Positions 11,756-23,080 of a stretch of DNA of 64,000 nucleotides are shown here, piece after piece (positions within the stretch are counted from its first letter, which is position 1; each line of letters begins with the position of its first letter). The notes below the pieces were generated by a model. The model had not been told where the DNA came from. It saw only the letters and a program-made list of their open reading frames with translations, and did no database searches. Source of the stretch: Incurvaria masculella (taxonomy: Eukaryota > Arthropoda > Insecta > Lepidoptera > Incurvariidae); contig OX335659.1 in assembly GCA_946894095.1 (NCBI GenBank), forward strand, positions 6,765,501-6,829,500. The letters are read 5' to 3'. The position numbers and the translations under genes were made by a program.

Positions 11756-13185
11756 ATGTTTTCAATTGATATACGCCCATTGCCACCACCTCCAGCTACA
11801 AAATTACTTTTCGGTTACACCCACGGAATATTGAGGAGGCAGGAAGTGAAACGTTTGTAAATTTGTTCCAGGACCGCTGTTACCGTTTTACTTAAGACCT
11901 TTATGCTCCGCGAATGTAAACCAGTCGCAATTGGCTATCCCTTCTTAATCGATAACCAAACAACAAATCCACATTTGTTTATTAAATATGAACCTTAACG
12001 TAATGACTCTATGTTGGAATTCCAATACTGTTTGCAATCAAATGTTACGTCACTTTCGAACACGGCCGAGCGCCTCACACGCACGTGATCACAAACAACG
12101 TAGCGAGACATGCCCCGGCGAGCAATACGACGCCGCGACGCCATATATTTCGTAATGCATTTGTCGTAAGTTTTATCGCTATTCATGTAAATAAAACTTA
12201 CCGGTGATACGAAACTCCTCCATTATGAAGGTTGTGCACCGGCGGTCGTGTTCGCACGTTATTATGGCACAGTACGGCATTACTCCTTTTAAATTTTAGA
12301 TTGTATCACGGATAAGTTAATGCACAGGACAGCCGCAGAGGAGTGAATCATGCGCGTATTAAGTGAGCGGGTCCCCGCTAAAAACCGGCGCGCGAGTTCC
12401 GCCCACTTCACAATTCTTACCTCCTAATTGTTCTGTGGTTACACCATACAAATATGCCATGTAACCGAAAGATACTTTTCGGATTTCAGGTAACTGGCGG
12501 TGGTGAAAACAGGGGTTAGAAAGTTTAATGGAATAACTATTAATGTAGCGTAAAAAAACACTTTTTAAAAATAGAATATCCAGCGGCCATTGTCCCACCG
12601 GCAGTGACGCGAGCGGTGTTGTCATATCATATTTTTTTCATTTATTTTTTCTACCATCATTATGCCGAAACGTATGTCCCTTTATTATTCAACTCGTCAT
12701 TCAAAGCGGACAATACCTTCACAAATGTATTACGGAACTGTGCATAGAATCGGCTCTTTCTCCAAGAAAAGAATACGAGGATGGCAGTGACACGGAGACG
12801 GAATGTTGCCAGAACTTATTCAATGTGTATTTTGATGTAAAACAAACTTTGACGCGGAATGTAAACAGTATTGTCGCGTGTTGGCGTTCTTGTGAAATAT
12901 TGGGCATAATAGACATTTAATAGGATCTTTGTTGGTTTTGAATATCTTGTCGTTATTTGGTGTGTCTTGTAGCTACTGTTTCATTTTTATTAAATACACA
13001 ATCTTGAACAATTCATTAAATTGTATTTGTTTTAACGAAAATGGGTTGTGACTTGCATCTCAGACAAAAATATTTCTTTAAACGGTATGCACCGTATGCT
13101 TCCATCAACTGTATTTATGTTACAATTTATTCTATTTTGAAAGAAAGCATCCGTTTCAGTTTCAGTTTCTTATTCGTCATTATTA
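11756..13185. other. Mixed spacer with one shared 45-bp repeat
   Basis: 11772-11815 (CCATTGCCACCACCTCCAGC, then TACAAAA) recurs inverted at 45228-45272, so it marks the edge of a shared element. 12040-12150 is GC-richer, with GCACGTGATC near 12081. A minus-strand ACTTACC near 12197 could be read as a splice donor, but no exon beside it is convincing. Confidence 0.35.
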
Positions 13186-13186
13186 T

Positions 13187-13592
13187 TAACCTACTTCAAA
13201 AAAAGGAGGAGGTTATCAATTCGTCTGTATGTTTTTTTTTTATTTTTTTTTTATGTTTGTTACCTCATAACTTTTGCCTGGGTGAACCGATTTTGATGAT
13301 TATTTTTTTAAATGATAGCTAGTGCTTCCCAAGTGGTCCCATGGTCCATTTGGTTAAGTTCTGAAAATGATATCCATGAGAAAATCATAAAAGTCTTAAA
13401 TTTGTATTTGTAGCCGGGCACGCGCTGCGCCAATCAAGTGAACCTAACCTAACCTAACCTAACCTAACCTAACCTAACCTAACCTTGGCTGACGCCGACT
13501 CAAAAAATAACAGAAATCGTAACTACAAAAATGGAAATTATTTTTTACTTTTTAGTGCTTTTTCTTTGAAGTCGGTTATTTTTTTTGTTAAA
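13187..13592 (+). mobile_element. Small inverted-repeat element carrying (AACCT)9
   Basis: The left end AACCTACTTCAAAAAAAGGA and right end CTTTGAAGTCGGTT are inverted versions of AACCGACTTCAAA. The inside reads AGGAGGTTATCAATTCGTCT and GGTGAACCGATTTTGATGAT, and includes the pentamer array. A terminal fragment of the same family is at 53537-53585. Confidence 0.6.
13441..13485. repeat. (AACCT)9 telomere-type pentamer array
   Basis: Nine perfect AACCT units, the complementary strand of the (TTAGG)n insect telomere repeat. They lie inside the inverted-repeat element at 13187-13592, which makes spread by transposition more likely than a relic chromosome end. Confidence 0.95.
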
Positions 13593-14330
13593 TTTTTTTT
13601 TTCCTGTTAGTTCCATTACTTCTGGGGAAGAAGTATCATCTAGTCTATCTTCAGTGGAGTTAGATTCTAGGAATAGCCAAATCAATGAGCTTGTCACTCG
13701 AAAACTGGCTCTCACCCAATGACTGACTCAGAACCCACATGGTACCAATTTTTGTTAGTTGCATAAAAACCCATCGGAAAAAAAACACAATAGATTTCCA
13801 TTGCAATTCAATAATCTGCTCATAATATAATTGGAACAAACAAATGTTTCCGATAAAATGTATAAATCTTTTTATATTTTGTATATTATTTGTCTCATCA
13901 TATCATACCAATGTATATTCGTTTTCAAATCGCCTGCCCGTGATAACAAGCGTAATGTAAAACTGGACATTTGTGGCGAGGAATATATTAAATGGGCTCC
14001 ATGGGTGTGCCTTGTCTTAAATTCAGTGTGGAGTGGTCGTCGCGGCGCGTTAGCTAAACAAAGTGTCGCGGCTGCGACGTGCGCGTGCGCAGCCTGCGAG
14101 ATGTCGCCGGCGCGGCGGTGGGTGCCAGGCCTTTGACACGGCCTGCTGACAAAAACATACGATTTTCAAAAATTTTAAATGAACAAAATTATAGATGCTA
14201 TGACTACTATAGATTCATTCAATTTATTTTTGGATATTCACTCGAGCGGAGCTCATTAAACAGCGACCTCGGCCATCCGCATCGCCCGCCCGCGGTCATA
14301 TTTCATTTTCCATACTGACTTTTCTGATTG
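13593..14330. other. Spacer with unique GC-rich patch
   Basis: 14030-14140 is CG-rich and not repeated in the window. Two overlapping plus-strand frames cross it without recognisable domains. Nothing else is supported. Confidence 0.35.
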
Positions 14331-14570
14331 ACGGAACCCTATTACGAAGCCTCCGCTGTCCGTCCGCTCGTCCGTCCGTCCGTCCGTTTGACACAGGGTA
14401 GTATCTCATGAACCTGAAAAGGTACTCAGCTGAAATTTTCACATTGTGTTATTTTTTCCGCTATAACGATAAATAGGTAAAATAAAAAAAAATTAAAAAT
14501 TAAAGTGGTCCCGCTTCATTCAAAAAACGTGTTTTTTGTGTTAAATTTTATACGATTTGGCCGGTTTTTA
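14331..14570 (+). mobile_element. MINE-2-type MITE, both ends eroded
   Basis: ACGGAACCCTATTACGAAGC, then CCTCCGCTGTCCG and a short GTCC tandem, AAATTTTCACATTGTG, CCGCTATAACGATAAATAGG, and GATTTGGCCGG at the right. The usual outermost GGGTTCCGTAC on the left and the CGAGTCCGACTCGCAC block on the right are missing. Confidence 0.75.
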
Positions 14571-14643
14571 TTCTTTTTGCTCGGCTCGTAAGTGTATTAG
14601 CGTAATGTTAAATGGCTATGAAATGCAAATAAAATCTATGATC

Positions 14644-14772
14644 CGACCAGTTCAACGCAGCCATGCTCATAAAATAGAAGGTCCTGGCATGGCACCGAAT
14701 TCCTTCGCGAATGCAGTGTATTGGGCTAATATCATGACTTGTGGTATTAGCCATCCATGTTTACACAAAAAA
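14644..14772 (+). mobile_element. SINE-X tail fragment
   Basis: CCAGTTCAACGCAGCCATGC, GGTCCTGGCATGGCACCGAA, TGGGCTAATATCATGA and TATTAGCCATCCATG followed by an A-run. The head is absent (5' truncation). Confidence 0.8.
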
Positions 14773-15264
14773 AAAGGATTCCACTGTCCGCAGCAATTAT
14801 CATACATCATGCAGAAGGTAGCTAGAAGAGCATTTATGCAGCGTCGTACGGGGTAACAAACAATATATACGGGTGGTGATGTAGTGCGGTGTGTCGCGGT
14901 GAAGCAGGGCGGGACAGGGGGTAGAGTTGATGGCGGCAGGGTTGGTTCCCCAGAGCACTAATTAGTTTGCATAACCTCGTTGTCCAAAGCGTGGACGGGC
15001 AGTAACTTGCATGTCGAGCTATTAAGAGTATCGGCCCTGCACCAGGGATTGTGTGTTCCTACATCGCGGGCCACTACGCTCAGCAAAAAATTTTATATTC
15101 ACGAACGATGGCTAGAAATCAGGGATCTTGCAACAATACACGGTAATTTCTCCTACACTTCCGAAAGTATTACTTATATTGTAGTCTCCCTTGTACTTTG
15201 GAAAAGTTATATTTCAGTAAAAATATAGGACCTTTATTTAATTTTTTTTCACAATATAAATATA
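14773..15264. other. Spacer, nothing recognised
   Basis: A plus-strand frame at 14980-15228 has no recognisable domain and is not called as a gene. Confidence 0.35.
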
Positions 15265-15422
15265 AGCCTGGTTTTCACCAAGTGCGGATTAATTTAAATT
15301 AACTCTTAAAGGGCCTTTATTACTAAAGTGCTGTTTATCTTGTACTGGTATCGGTTGCGAGATGGTAAGAAAGGCCCTTTATTGTGAGCATTAAGCTATT
15401 CAGTACTTGGTGAAAGAGACCC
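15265..15422. mobile_element. Short palindromic MITE
   Basis: The left arm GGTTTTCACCAAGTGCGGAT...AAAGGGCCTTT and the right arm AAAGGCCCTTT...AGTACTTGGTGAAAGAGACC are imperfect inverted repeats of about 50 bp around a short centre. No second copy was noticed. Confidence 0.65.
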
Positions 15423-15569
15423 TACTGTTACATATATGTTCGACCCAAGTGAGTAAATAAGTCGCTAATTTTAACGACAGTAAATATTCAAGTAAGTAGG
15501 TATGCAGAATTTTAAGTAAGTGCTAGCAGGAGGAATGACTGCGGGTGAAAGGACTGCAGGAGAAGTCAA

Positions 15570-15715
15570 AGTTATGTGTGATCTGGTGGAGAAATTGGTA
15601 CACTACGGTGTACTCGCTGGTTCGAGCCCAGTTTTGCACTAAACTCAGAAATTACTTATTTTACAGTTTTTTTCTTCAATTAACTTTTCTCAACGGCGAT
15701 GCATAATCATTGTAG
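15570..15715 (+). mobile_element. tRNA-Leu-like SINE
   Basis: The head GGTGGAGAAATTGGTACAC and CTGGTTCGAGCCC act as A-box-like and B-box pol III motifs. The unusual GAAATTGGTA string is characteristic of tRNA-Leu. The body TTATTTTACAG, then TTCTTCAATTAAC, is shared with the better copy at 48350-48480. The A box has a C to A change compared with that copy. Confidence 0.6.
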
Positions 15716-16521
15716 AAATTTACATAATTATATTCAATTATTTGGTTAAGATTTCAAAATAACCACAACTACCACCTAAGTTAGTATCTACCACTGAAGA
15801 GAAAGGAAGGATAAGTCGCATGTGGTGGAGGAGCGTCTCCGCCGAATGGTCAAAGTGACCATATAATTGAATGGGAATCCGGCGGCGCGTCGTATGACAC
15901 ACAATCAAAATATCGCCACCGCGCGCGAATGTGGTCTAAAATGCGTTCAAGTTAATTCCCACCTACACAAACCCTGTAATAGGGCATTTACGTTTTTCGA
16001 AATTGGAGAGATGCATTATCTCCTCCATTTTTATTGTCTATGTTATCTACCAAGTATAGTATTATGTATTTTTAGGTTATTTCAACTGCATATCTCGACG
16101 CGTTCTGAGACCCAGACAGACAGACTGACAGGCGGACAACGATGTGTTTCATAAAAAAATTAAAAAGACGTACCTATCTTATAAATACGCACGTTGCCAA
16201 CAATAAGTTAAAGTTAAAAGGGATCAAAGCGTCGCGTAGGCTGAAACAGTCAAGCCTCCGCGAATTCGGTACATTATTAATTTTATTTCCAACTTACTGC
16301 CCGCAAAATTCCGCCATATATTTTAGAAACGGGGGCGATTGCTCGACCGCAATCTCTACCTCGCGGTTTCCCCAGTCCTTTGTCGTGCCTACGTCTAATA
16401 TATGTATATACCTACTCAGTCCATATTTGAATATGAAATCCCCTGAAAATTGTTGGGGATTAATGCCATTAAATAGGAGGAACTATGAGTGTTTAAAACT
16501 AACGGGTTGTTCGTTACGGCT
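15716..16521. other. Spacer, nothing recognised
   Basis: Two plus-strand frames (15867-16154 and 16142-16606) are open. The second runs into the Helitron-like element at 16522 and neither shows a domain, so they are treated as chance frames. Confidence 0.35.
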
Positions 16522-16792
16522 ATACATCCATACTAATATTATAAATTCGAAAGTAACTCTGTCCGTCTATCGCGTTTTTACGCCTAAACCGCTGAACCAA
16601 TTTTGATGATTTTCGGTATATAGAGATAGTTTGGACGTTGGGTAAGGACAGACTACCTTTTGGAATGACAATTTAACTCCAAGGGAGTGAAATAGTGGTT
16701 GAATGTTTGTATAGCGAACTCATATAATATCAAGGAAATAATTCGGTCCAACGCGATATTGACCCGAGCGGAGCCGGGTACCTCATCTAGTT
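16522..16792 (+). mobile_element. Helitron-like non-autonomous element
   Basis: 5' CATACTAATATTATAAATTC, then the conserved ACGCCTAAACCGCTGAACCA and TTTTGATGATTTTCGGTATA, ending GACCCGAGCGGAGCCGGGTA, CCTCATCTAGTTAA. The terminal hairpin followed by CTAGT, without a target duplication, fits Helitrons. The family is very common in Lepidoptera. Confidence 0.7.
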
Positions 16793-16859
16793 AATAAACC
16801 TACTTAAATACAATATTTCAGAAGTAAAATTTGTTTTAAAAACGAAAGAAATTTGCCAG

Positions 16860-16938
16860 GTCTGTCCTCCTTATTAAAAAGGCGGTAACAACATTTGAGG
16901 CCCATATGTAGTTACCGCCGTTTTAATAAAGAGAGCAG
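16860..16938. repeat. Hairpin mini-element, diverged copy
   Basis: CTTATTAAAAAGGCGGTAAC pairs with GTTACCGCCGTTTTAATAAA around a short centre. It is the same family as the longer hairpin at 46295-46383. Confidence 0.75.
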
Positions 16939-17624
16939 AGGTAATGTAGAATGTAGTATGTAGAATCGATCAAAGCCTAATAAGAAAGAAACAATATAAG
17001 TAGTTCTTTTTACAGGTTCGTCGATTCTATCTACATATCACATACGTTGAATATTTTCGATATTGTTATGCATTGACTAAGCATTTTTGTATGACAAAAA
17101 TATAACAGCAGTAACAACGGCCTATAACATTAATATATTGGGGTGACTTACCAATTCCAAAAATAGACTAATAATACCATTCCAAAAATAGGCTCAGTGT
17201 TAATTGCTCTCAATAAATACTGCCAATTTTACATCAGTGACCCAAGTCTGTAGCATTTCAATGTTTACCGTTCATTACCTTAGCTGTACTTTCCAATGCC
17301 AAGTAATACACATGTTTTCAATTAAACTTACACCCCTTCCATTACACTAATAGTAGCCGTTAGCGTCAATACAACTGCAGTTTACGTCCCGCTGGGCGAC
17401 AAAATGTCAAACACAACCGAAAGGGACTCCTGGCGATTTCACGGGCCATCCCATTCAATGGGACAAAGTCAAACGCACGGCAAAATGGGCCTTTTGTTAA
17501 CGCTGGGGTCGGATAACAACATTATGCCCGTGTTATACATATTTCATTATTGCTTTCTACATTTTACAAGCGCTTTGGAACAACTTCCGACTAAGATAGG
17601 ATTGCGTTGGGACATGTTTTTTTT

Positions 17625-18668
17625 TTTTGTAACAATGATGGCTCACAATCACCGTCATGATATTAGACCAACATACCGCATTCCCGAATTAACTTAATGA
17701 GTACGGCTATATTGACCTGGATGGAAAACATTTTTAATTGCCGCTTCGACCATCTTTTAATCCAATGCGATAGTACCAACCCGGGCGGGCTTACGCCCTA
17801 CCACCCATTGAAGGATCGGAGCCTACGCAGTTTTGCATGCATTCTGAACCGGGTTCAAATCATGACGAAATGCACTAGTCAAAGGGCCGGTATTTCAATC
17901 GTCCCTCTTCCTAGCCTCTACTTAAGGCGCTAGGACTAGCCAACTACTCGCGCCATACAAATGCACTTTTTAACAAATGTAATAATATGTAAATGTAATA
18001 TGTGTAATATGTAAAATCCAAATAGAACTCCAGACTGATAATGGATTGTTAATATTTTTTTATTCCATCATTTATTTAAATAATAATAAAAATAAAAAAG
18101 TTGATTTTTCTCATTAGAAATCTGAAAGTAATTCGATTTCTAGATATAAGCAAAAACAGCATATATGCATAAACAAAAAATTCCATTTGCTTTTAGATTT
18201 CTACATTTAGTCAAAAAAGTTCGGAAATGGACACCGTTTCCGCAATGTATTTTGTATAGAAAAAGGAAACATACATTAACGAAAATAATTCGATTCCTAG
18301 ACAAGGAATCATATATTGCAAGAATGACACTTATAATCGTCAGACTTAGTTAGTTAACTTGGGGTGCCTCGTCTAACTTTGCGATTTGGCTAGTACCAGG
18401 CCCTTAAAGCGAAGCTTAAGGAACAAAATGCAGCATTTTAACGCAAACTAAATGGTAAGCGAAGTTTTATAATGTCCCCAGCAATCTATTTTCAAAGGCC
18501 TATAACACCTTAAAGCCTCGGCTACCGTATAGTTTTGGTTCAAATGCTGCTTAAGCTTCGCTTAAAATTGAGGGTAGGAAGAGGGACGGTTGAAATACTG
18601 GCCCCAAATTAGAAAGAGAAAGAATGCGGTGCATGATAGGGGCGGAGATTTTAACCCATGAACTCTAA
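17625..18668 (-). mobile_element. SINE-X copy split by a TIR element
   Basis: 17625-17881 holds tail and body in reverse orientation (ATTAGACCAACATACCGCAT, GCTTCGACCATC, ATCCAATGCGATAGTACCAA, then GACGAAATGCACTAGTC). The sequence resumes at about 18608 with TTAGAAAGAGAAAGAATG and the tRNA-like B box GGAGATTTTAACCCATGAAC. Other copies (58.3, 43.9 kb) have these two parts joined, so 17882-18607 is a later insertion. Confidence 0.8.
17882..18607. mobile_element. TIR element inserted in SINE-X, about 0.73 kb
   Basis: The left end GGGCCGGTATTTCAATCGTC, CCTCTTCCTAGCC and the right end, read in reverse, GGGGCCAGTATTTCAACCGT, CCCTCTTCCTACCC form terminal inverted repeats of about 50 bp. Internal AAGCGAAGCTTAAG motifs near 18410 and 18555 extend the symmetry. 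The AT-rich interior has no transposase, so it is non-autonomous. Its superfamily is not identified. Confidence 0.75.
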
Positions 18669-19424
18669 CGGGCGTATGCATACGTCAACAAGGCATACGA
18701 CATACGACATATGCATACGACAAGTCGCTTAAATTACAGTATATTATATGAATATGTAATGTCATCTAAACTATATAATCTGTTACCTGTGTTTTAGTGA
18801 GAAATATTTAGGATATAGGCTATTGTTAAATTTGTTACATATCTTTTTTACTGTCATTTGGTCTATTTCTGTTTTTTCTCCATAAATAAATAAATAAATA
18901 AATAAATACAAATAATATATTACGATATTTGTTTTCCGCCTGCTTAGTAGGGCATTTTTTTAGGACGATTTTTAATCCGTGTGTACTTAATGGGCTTAAA
19001 AGAGAATTCCCCTTTAAATGCTAATCGAAGTTTTCAAATTTCATTAAATGATATCCTAAAACAGTAAAAGAATATGAAGAAAAGGTATTAATGTTTTTTC
19101 CTTCCTATTAATATCAAACATTAATATTAAATTGACGTTAGCAGTTCCACGGAGCCATTCGTGCTGTTAAAGTGCATATTTATCTAAACCAACGCGGCCA
19201 CATTTCGGCTCCTTAGTTCAGTGACACGGTAACAATAGAACGGGTATCATTGTAGAGGGAGGGCGGTATATTATTGTGACGCTGAGATATTATCCTTGCA
19301 GACAAATCAATTTTTATTATTTGTTTTGTTTTTATTAAAAAAAAGATTTGCCTTTATTCATTCATTAATACGGGGGAACTTTGTAATGCAATATGTTTCA
19401 GAATCCTTCATATCTTGTCAACCA
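18669..19424. other. AT-rich spacer with (ATAA)n microsatellite
   Basis: 18882-18908 is a run of about six ATAA units. 18665-18725 has several CATACGAC copies. Nothing else is recognised. Confidence 0.6.
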
Positions 19425-19778
19425 TGGTAGTAAACAACTCTGGTGATGTTCTGGATGGGTGACCGTTTTTACCATTGAGGATGGCCGTGGTTTGGATTCC
19501 AGGCTAAACTGTAGGTCAGGTGGTAGGATAATTCCCGTCCGAATTGGTACCATCACATTAAATGAAAGATGATCGAAGTGGCAATGAAAATTGGTGTTTT
19601 CAATGTTGTCTAATGTAGCCGATAAATTTGAGGAAATTCCTGGCAAGACACACGGCTCCAATGACATCGATGCGATAATAAGTTCGCAGTGCACAATTGC
19701 TGGTTACAAATAAATCTCACTTTTTTATACATACGGTGTCAAATTAAGGCCATCCATGCCCGGTTTCATGAAAAAAAC
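19425..19778 (+). mobile_element. SINE-X copy with 5S-like head and altered middle
   Basis: The head AACAACTCTGGTGATGTTCT is followed by CTGGATGGGTGACC (19451-19464, 5S box C). The body GCTAAACTGTAGGTC, TTGGTACCATCACATTAAAT runs to about 19640. The usual CCTGGCATGGCACC block is replaced by about 90 unrelated bases, and the tail GGCCATCCATGCCCGG plus A-run returns at 19752. Confidence 0.7.
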
Positions 19779-20850
19779 TCTAGCGAAGTTTTCGTATTAA
19801 ATGTATCTCAACTGCCAAAAATACCCAAAAAGCATCTATAAAATCGAAATAGACCTGAAAATATGTTCAGCAACAAATCATTCCTCGCCATCAATGAACC
19901 GGGAGAGCCTTTGGGCCATTCCTTTGTACTGTTCTCGTGATCGTAAGAGACGAGCCGGCACCGACGCGCCGCCATTCAGCGAGACAGGCCGGTATCACTT
20001 CCGCTCGCCGAGTATTGTGCAATTTGACGCGCGCATCAGCCCCGCCGCCGGACATCCACCAACAATGGCGCCCGGCTTCCAAATTCAAAAAGCGATCGTT
20101 GAGGTTTATTGGCTTATCGCTTGATTGATTGTGCGAATTCGGATGTTGATTCCTTTTTTAAATTATTTTTTTTTTTGCACAATTTATCTATTTGCCGCCG
20201 CGGGCATTTATAAAATTTAACAGACGATAATGCAGCTTGATTTGGGCGTGGCGAATTTTTAAGTTACACCTTTGTCGGTATCGGCAGTTTTTTTGGAAGC
20301 AAATACTTTTTCATGGGCCGCTGACAGGTAGCAAATGTTTTGATGCAAGCAACATTCTGTTACTATGCACACATAGTGAGTACACGGTCAGGTGTATTTA
20401 CCTTACTACATTCAATACTCCAGCAAAGCTTTAGACTCTAGATTAGCTTTGGGTTAAACAGCGCGCATCTAGCTATACCCATGTTACTCTTACCGACATT
20501 ATGGCTATGACTCGCTCCAATTGGCAACATGTTAGATGGCGGGCATGGTCTTTACAAATAAACAAATATTCGTCATGAACTGTTGCATATGACATGAATT
20601 GTTGATTCTCGTCAATTCATTTTAATTTAGTGTTTTACCTGTGATTCTGAACACTTTTGTAAACTTAGACGAAGTGGACGTTGAAAAAAAAACCCAGCGG
20701 AGTTTCTTTCCAGTTCTTCTTCGCTGGGATTGCCGAACTGGCTAATGATAAAATGTGACAAATCCGAGTGCAGTGTACTGTCTATGGATGATGAATAAAC
20801 AATAAACAATATGTATCTACATAAGCCCTACAGAACATCAAAAAATAAAC
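19779..20850. other. Spacer with unique GC-richer patch
   Basis: 19935-20100 is CG-rich and single copy in this window. Three overlapping frames on both strands cross it, as expected from composition. No domain is recognised. 20620-20800 is AT-rich. Confidence 0.35.
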
Positions 20851-20851
20851 A

Positions 20852-20958
20852 TGGGTTAGCTACCCATACAATACAACACCAACCGTCATAAAACACGCAC
20901 AACAAATCGAATTCCCGAAAGAATTAGGTGCCATGCCAGGACCTTCCCTGGTCACAAC
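20852..20958 (-). mobile_element. SINE-X tail fragment
   Basis: CGAATTCCCGAAAGAATTAG, then GTGCCATGCCAGGACCTTCC, preceded by a degenerate CCGTCATAAAA...ACACGCACAAC. Only the 3' portion is kept. Confidence 0.65.
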
Positions 20959-21052
20959 ACAGATACCTAACATAAACAATATTCAATGAGACATCTTCGG
21001 TGCGCGCCATGTAACACAATTAAATCTAGCATTAGCGCGCTGTACATTTATA

Positions 21053-21575
21053 AGGGCCGAGTGCACGAAAGGACAAAAAACCGGCCAAGTGCGAGTCGGA
21101 CTCGCACACAAAGGGTTCCGTACCATCGTAAAAAACAAAACAAAAAAATCACGTTTTTTGTATGGGAGCCCCCTTTAATTTTAATTATTTTTTAATCTTA
21201 CCTATTTGTTGTTATAGCGGCAAAATAAATACGCACTCTGTGAAAATTTCAGCTGTCTACCTGTTACGGTTACTGAGATACAGCCCTGTGACAGACGGAC
21301 AGACGGACGGACGGACGGACGGACGGACGGACGGACGGACGGACGGACGGTCGGACGGACGGACGGACGGACGGACGGACGGACAGCGGAGGCTTAGTAA
21401 TAGGGTTCCGTTTTCACGCTTCGGGTACAGAACCCTAAAAATCTAAATCAACGTCAACGTATGATTAAACACGTCACTTTGTATGTACATATTTGGTAGG
21501 AACTCCATGCGGTTCACTAAAAGTGACATGTTTGAACATAGATTAACTCAGCCGTGTCTTCGTGCAATCGGGGCT
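21053..21575 (-). mobile_element. MITE-C interrupted by a MINE-2
   Basis: Left piece 21053-21075 (AGGGCCGAGTGCACGAAAGG) and right piece 21441-21575 (AATCAACGTCAACGTATG to CTTCGTGCAATCGGGGCT) join into an element matching 26881-27040 and 62955-63124. The interruption is exactly the MINE-2 at 21076-21440, inserted in an A-rich site. Confidence 0.85.
21076..21440 (-). mobile_element. MINE-2-type MITE with long (GACG)n
   Basis: Starts CCGGCCAAGTGCGAGTCGGA, then GGGTTCCGTACCATCG. It contains TTGTTGTTATAGCGGC and about 90 bp of near-pure GACG (21296-21385), and ends GAACCCTAAAAA. It lies within MITE-C, so it is the younger element. Confidence 0.9.
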
Positions 21576-21846
21576 AACTATGTGTAACACATATTGGATC
21601 AATGGCGACACTACACGTGAGGTGGATGTGCCAGCAAACTGAGACGGTGCATGAAAGGTGACGACGCCGTCATCGCGACATAAAGCTGCTAATTCAATTA
21701 ATTACTTAATTAACGTAGCGGTGTCGTTTCGTTTTCTGTATTTTTGTTTCTCCTCAATGAATTGCGAAACATGTGTCTCAGTGCACATATCCCTTTAAAC
21801 TATTTATGCCTTGACCCAACCTCTGCGTTAAGCAGTTTGTTATCAG

Positions 21847-22030
21847 AGTGGTCAGTCCGAGTTCTCACCTAAATTGGCGTTTACGGAACATCGAAGTTAC
21901 GTTAAAACATCAAACTCCATACAAGTTTTTACTAGATATTCTGTGGTTTTACTTCTTCAAGCTGACCAAGTCAAACTCGGACTTCCGATTTGTATAAAAA
22001 CGCAAAGATGGCGTTAAGGCTCCGTATGAC
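21847..22030 (+). mobile_element. MITE-F, one end and partial interior
   Basis: CAGTCCGAGTTCTCACCTAA, then ATTGGCGTTTACGGAAC, and the interior TACTTCTTCAAGCTGACCAA, GTCAAACTCGGACTTCCG. These also occur inverted in the complete copy at 50059-50384. The other terminus is not recognisable. Confidence 0.7.
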
Positions 22031-22699
22031 GCTAAATCGCACTTAGCTTTGTCTTAATTTCTCAGAGAACATTGAACTAATCATGCTAAAATTGCGTTAC
22101 ATGAAACTTGACTTATATCCGCTTAATCTGAATGATTATTATTCCAATAGCATAACATTGGCCCGATCGAAAAGAATCGCGAAAATAGGTCGATTTTTTC
22201 ACATAATGCTTAATTTCTCAAAATTGGTATTAATTACAGTGCTAGTAATCTCACATTATATTTGCATCATGATTTTCAAATTTTTGAATGATTATTGTTG
22301 CATTTGGATACAATTTTTCATTCAAAGCATCAAAAAAATGAATTTTGGACTTACGACAAAATTTCTGAGCACCGTAAAGTATCCCTTTCCCTTTCGTTCT
22401 CTTGGCGACTATCTATCGCCATTTCGGTAACCTCAGTCCGCTGCGATGCTTCGAAGCGAGCGCACGCCTCTCCGCATCGGCGCGGGACGCGGCGCGTGGC
22501 GGCGGTTTCGAAATCGCAACTCTAGCTGGAACACAGTTCCGAACCAAACACCTACGAGCATTTAGCTCAACTCCATAGATGGCGCTGTAAAATTCTCAAT
22601 CAAATGTTATTGAGGTCTAAAGCCGAAACTTTTGACACTAGTTAGTAACTTTCGGATAGCAAGATATAAATAAATAAAAATATCATAAAAAAAAATATT
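22031..22699. other. Spacer with unique GC-rich patch
   Basis: 22430-22520 is CG-rich. 22576-22586 is TAGATGGCGCT, an insect CTCF-like core that also appears in MITE-B. No gene is called. Confidence 0.35.
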
Positions 22700-22812
22700 T
22701 ATTGTAATATAAAAAAAGTGATGTTTCCAGGAACCGAACTCAGATTTGTGTGGTTCTGAACTTCGCAGCAAAAATACGACACCAATACCGTTGTGCCACG
22801 ACTGTCATTACG
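22700..22812 (-). mobile_element. tRNA-like SINE head
   Basis: On the minus strand, GTCGTGGCACAACGGTATTG (A box) is followed by TGAGTTCGGTTCCTGG (B box), about 60 nt apart, then an A/T-rich tail. The spacing is right for a tRNA-derived pol III promoter. The arrangement resembles 27945-28036. Confidence 0.5.
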
Positions 22813-23080
22813 TATTCGTGCTAAATTCTCCTTCTCAAGCCTAGCGGACACTATGAGCATTGGGTCGGCCGCAAATATCCGCCTCCACATGGAACGTGCG
22901 TCCACAAGTACGTCCATTGCGGTTGCAACAGGACAAGTCACATGACCTTGGCAGATAGCTCGGCGGGCGGATTTTTGTAGTTTTTGTCGGCGGCACAGAA
23001 TAATTAATAACATGAACAGAAGGAAAACTCCGTGAAAAGAATAAATGACATAAATAATATGTTTTGTTTTGTTGGTTCGT

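Noticed and set aside
12195..12205. Splice donor on the minus strand (ACTTACC)
   Set aside because: No convincing exon beside it; a 7-mer match is expected by chance.
13441..13485. Ancient telomere fusion site
   Set aside because: The array is inside a small transposable element and only 45 bp long.
16142..16606. 154-codon plus-strand frame
   Set aside because: Runs into a Helitron-like element and shows no domain.
22943..22951. Nuclear-receptor monomer site (TGACCTTGG)
   Set aside because: A single short motif without context; expected by chance in 64 kb.
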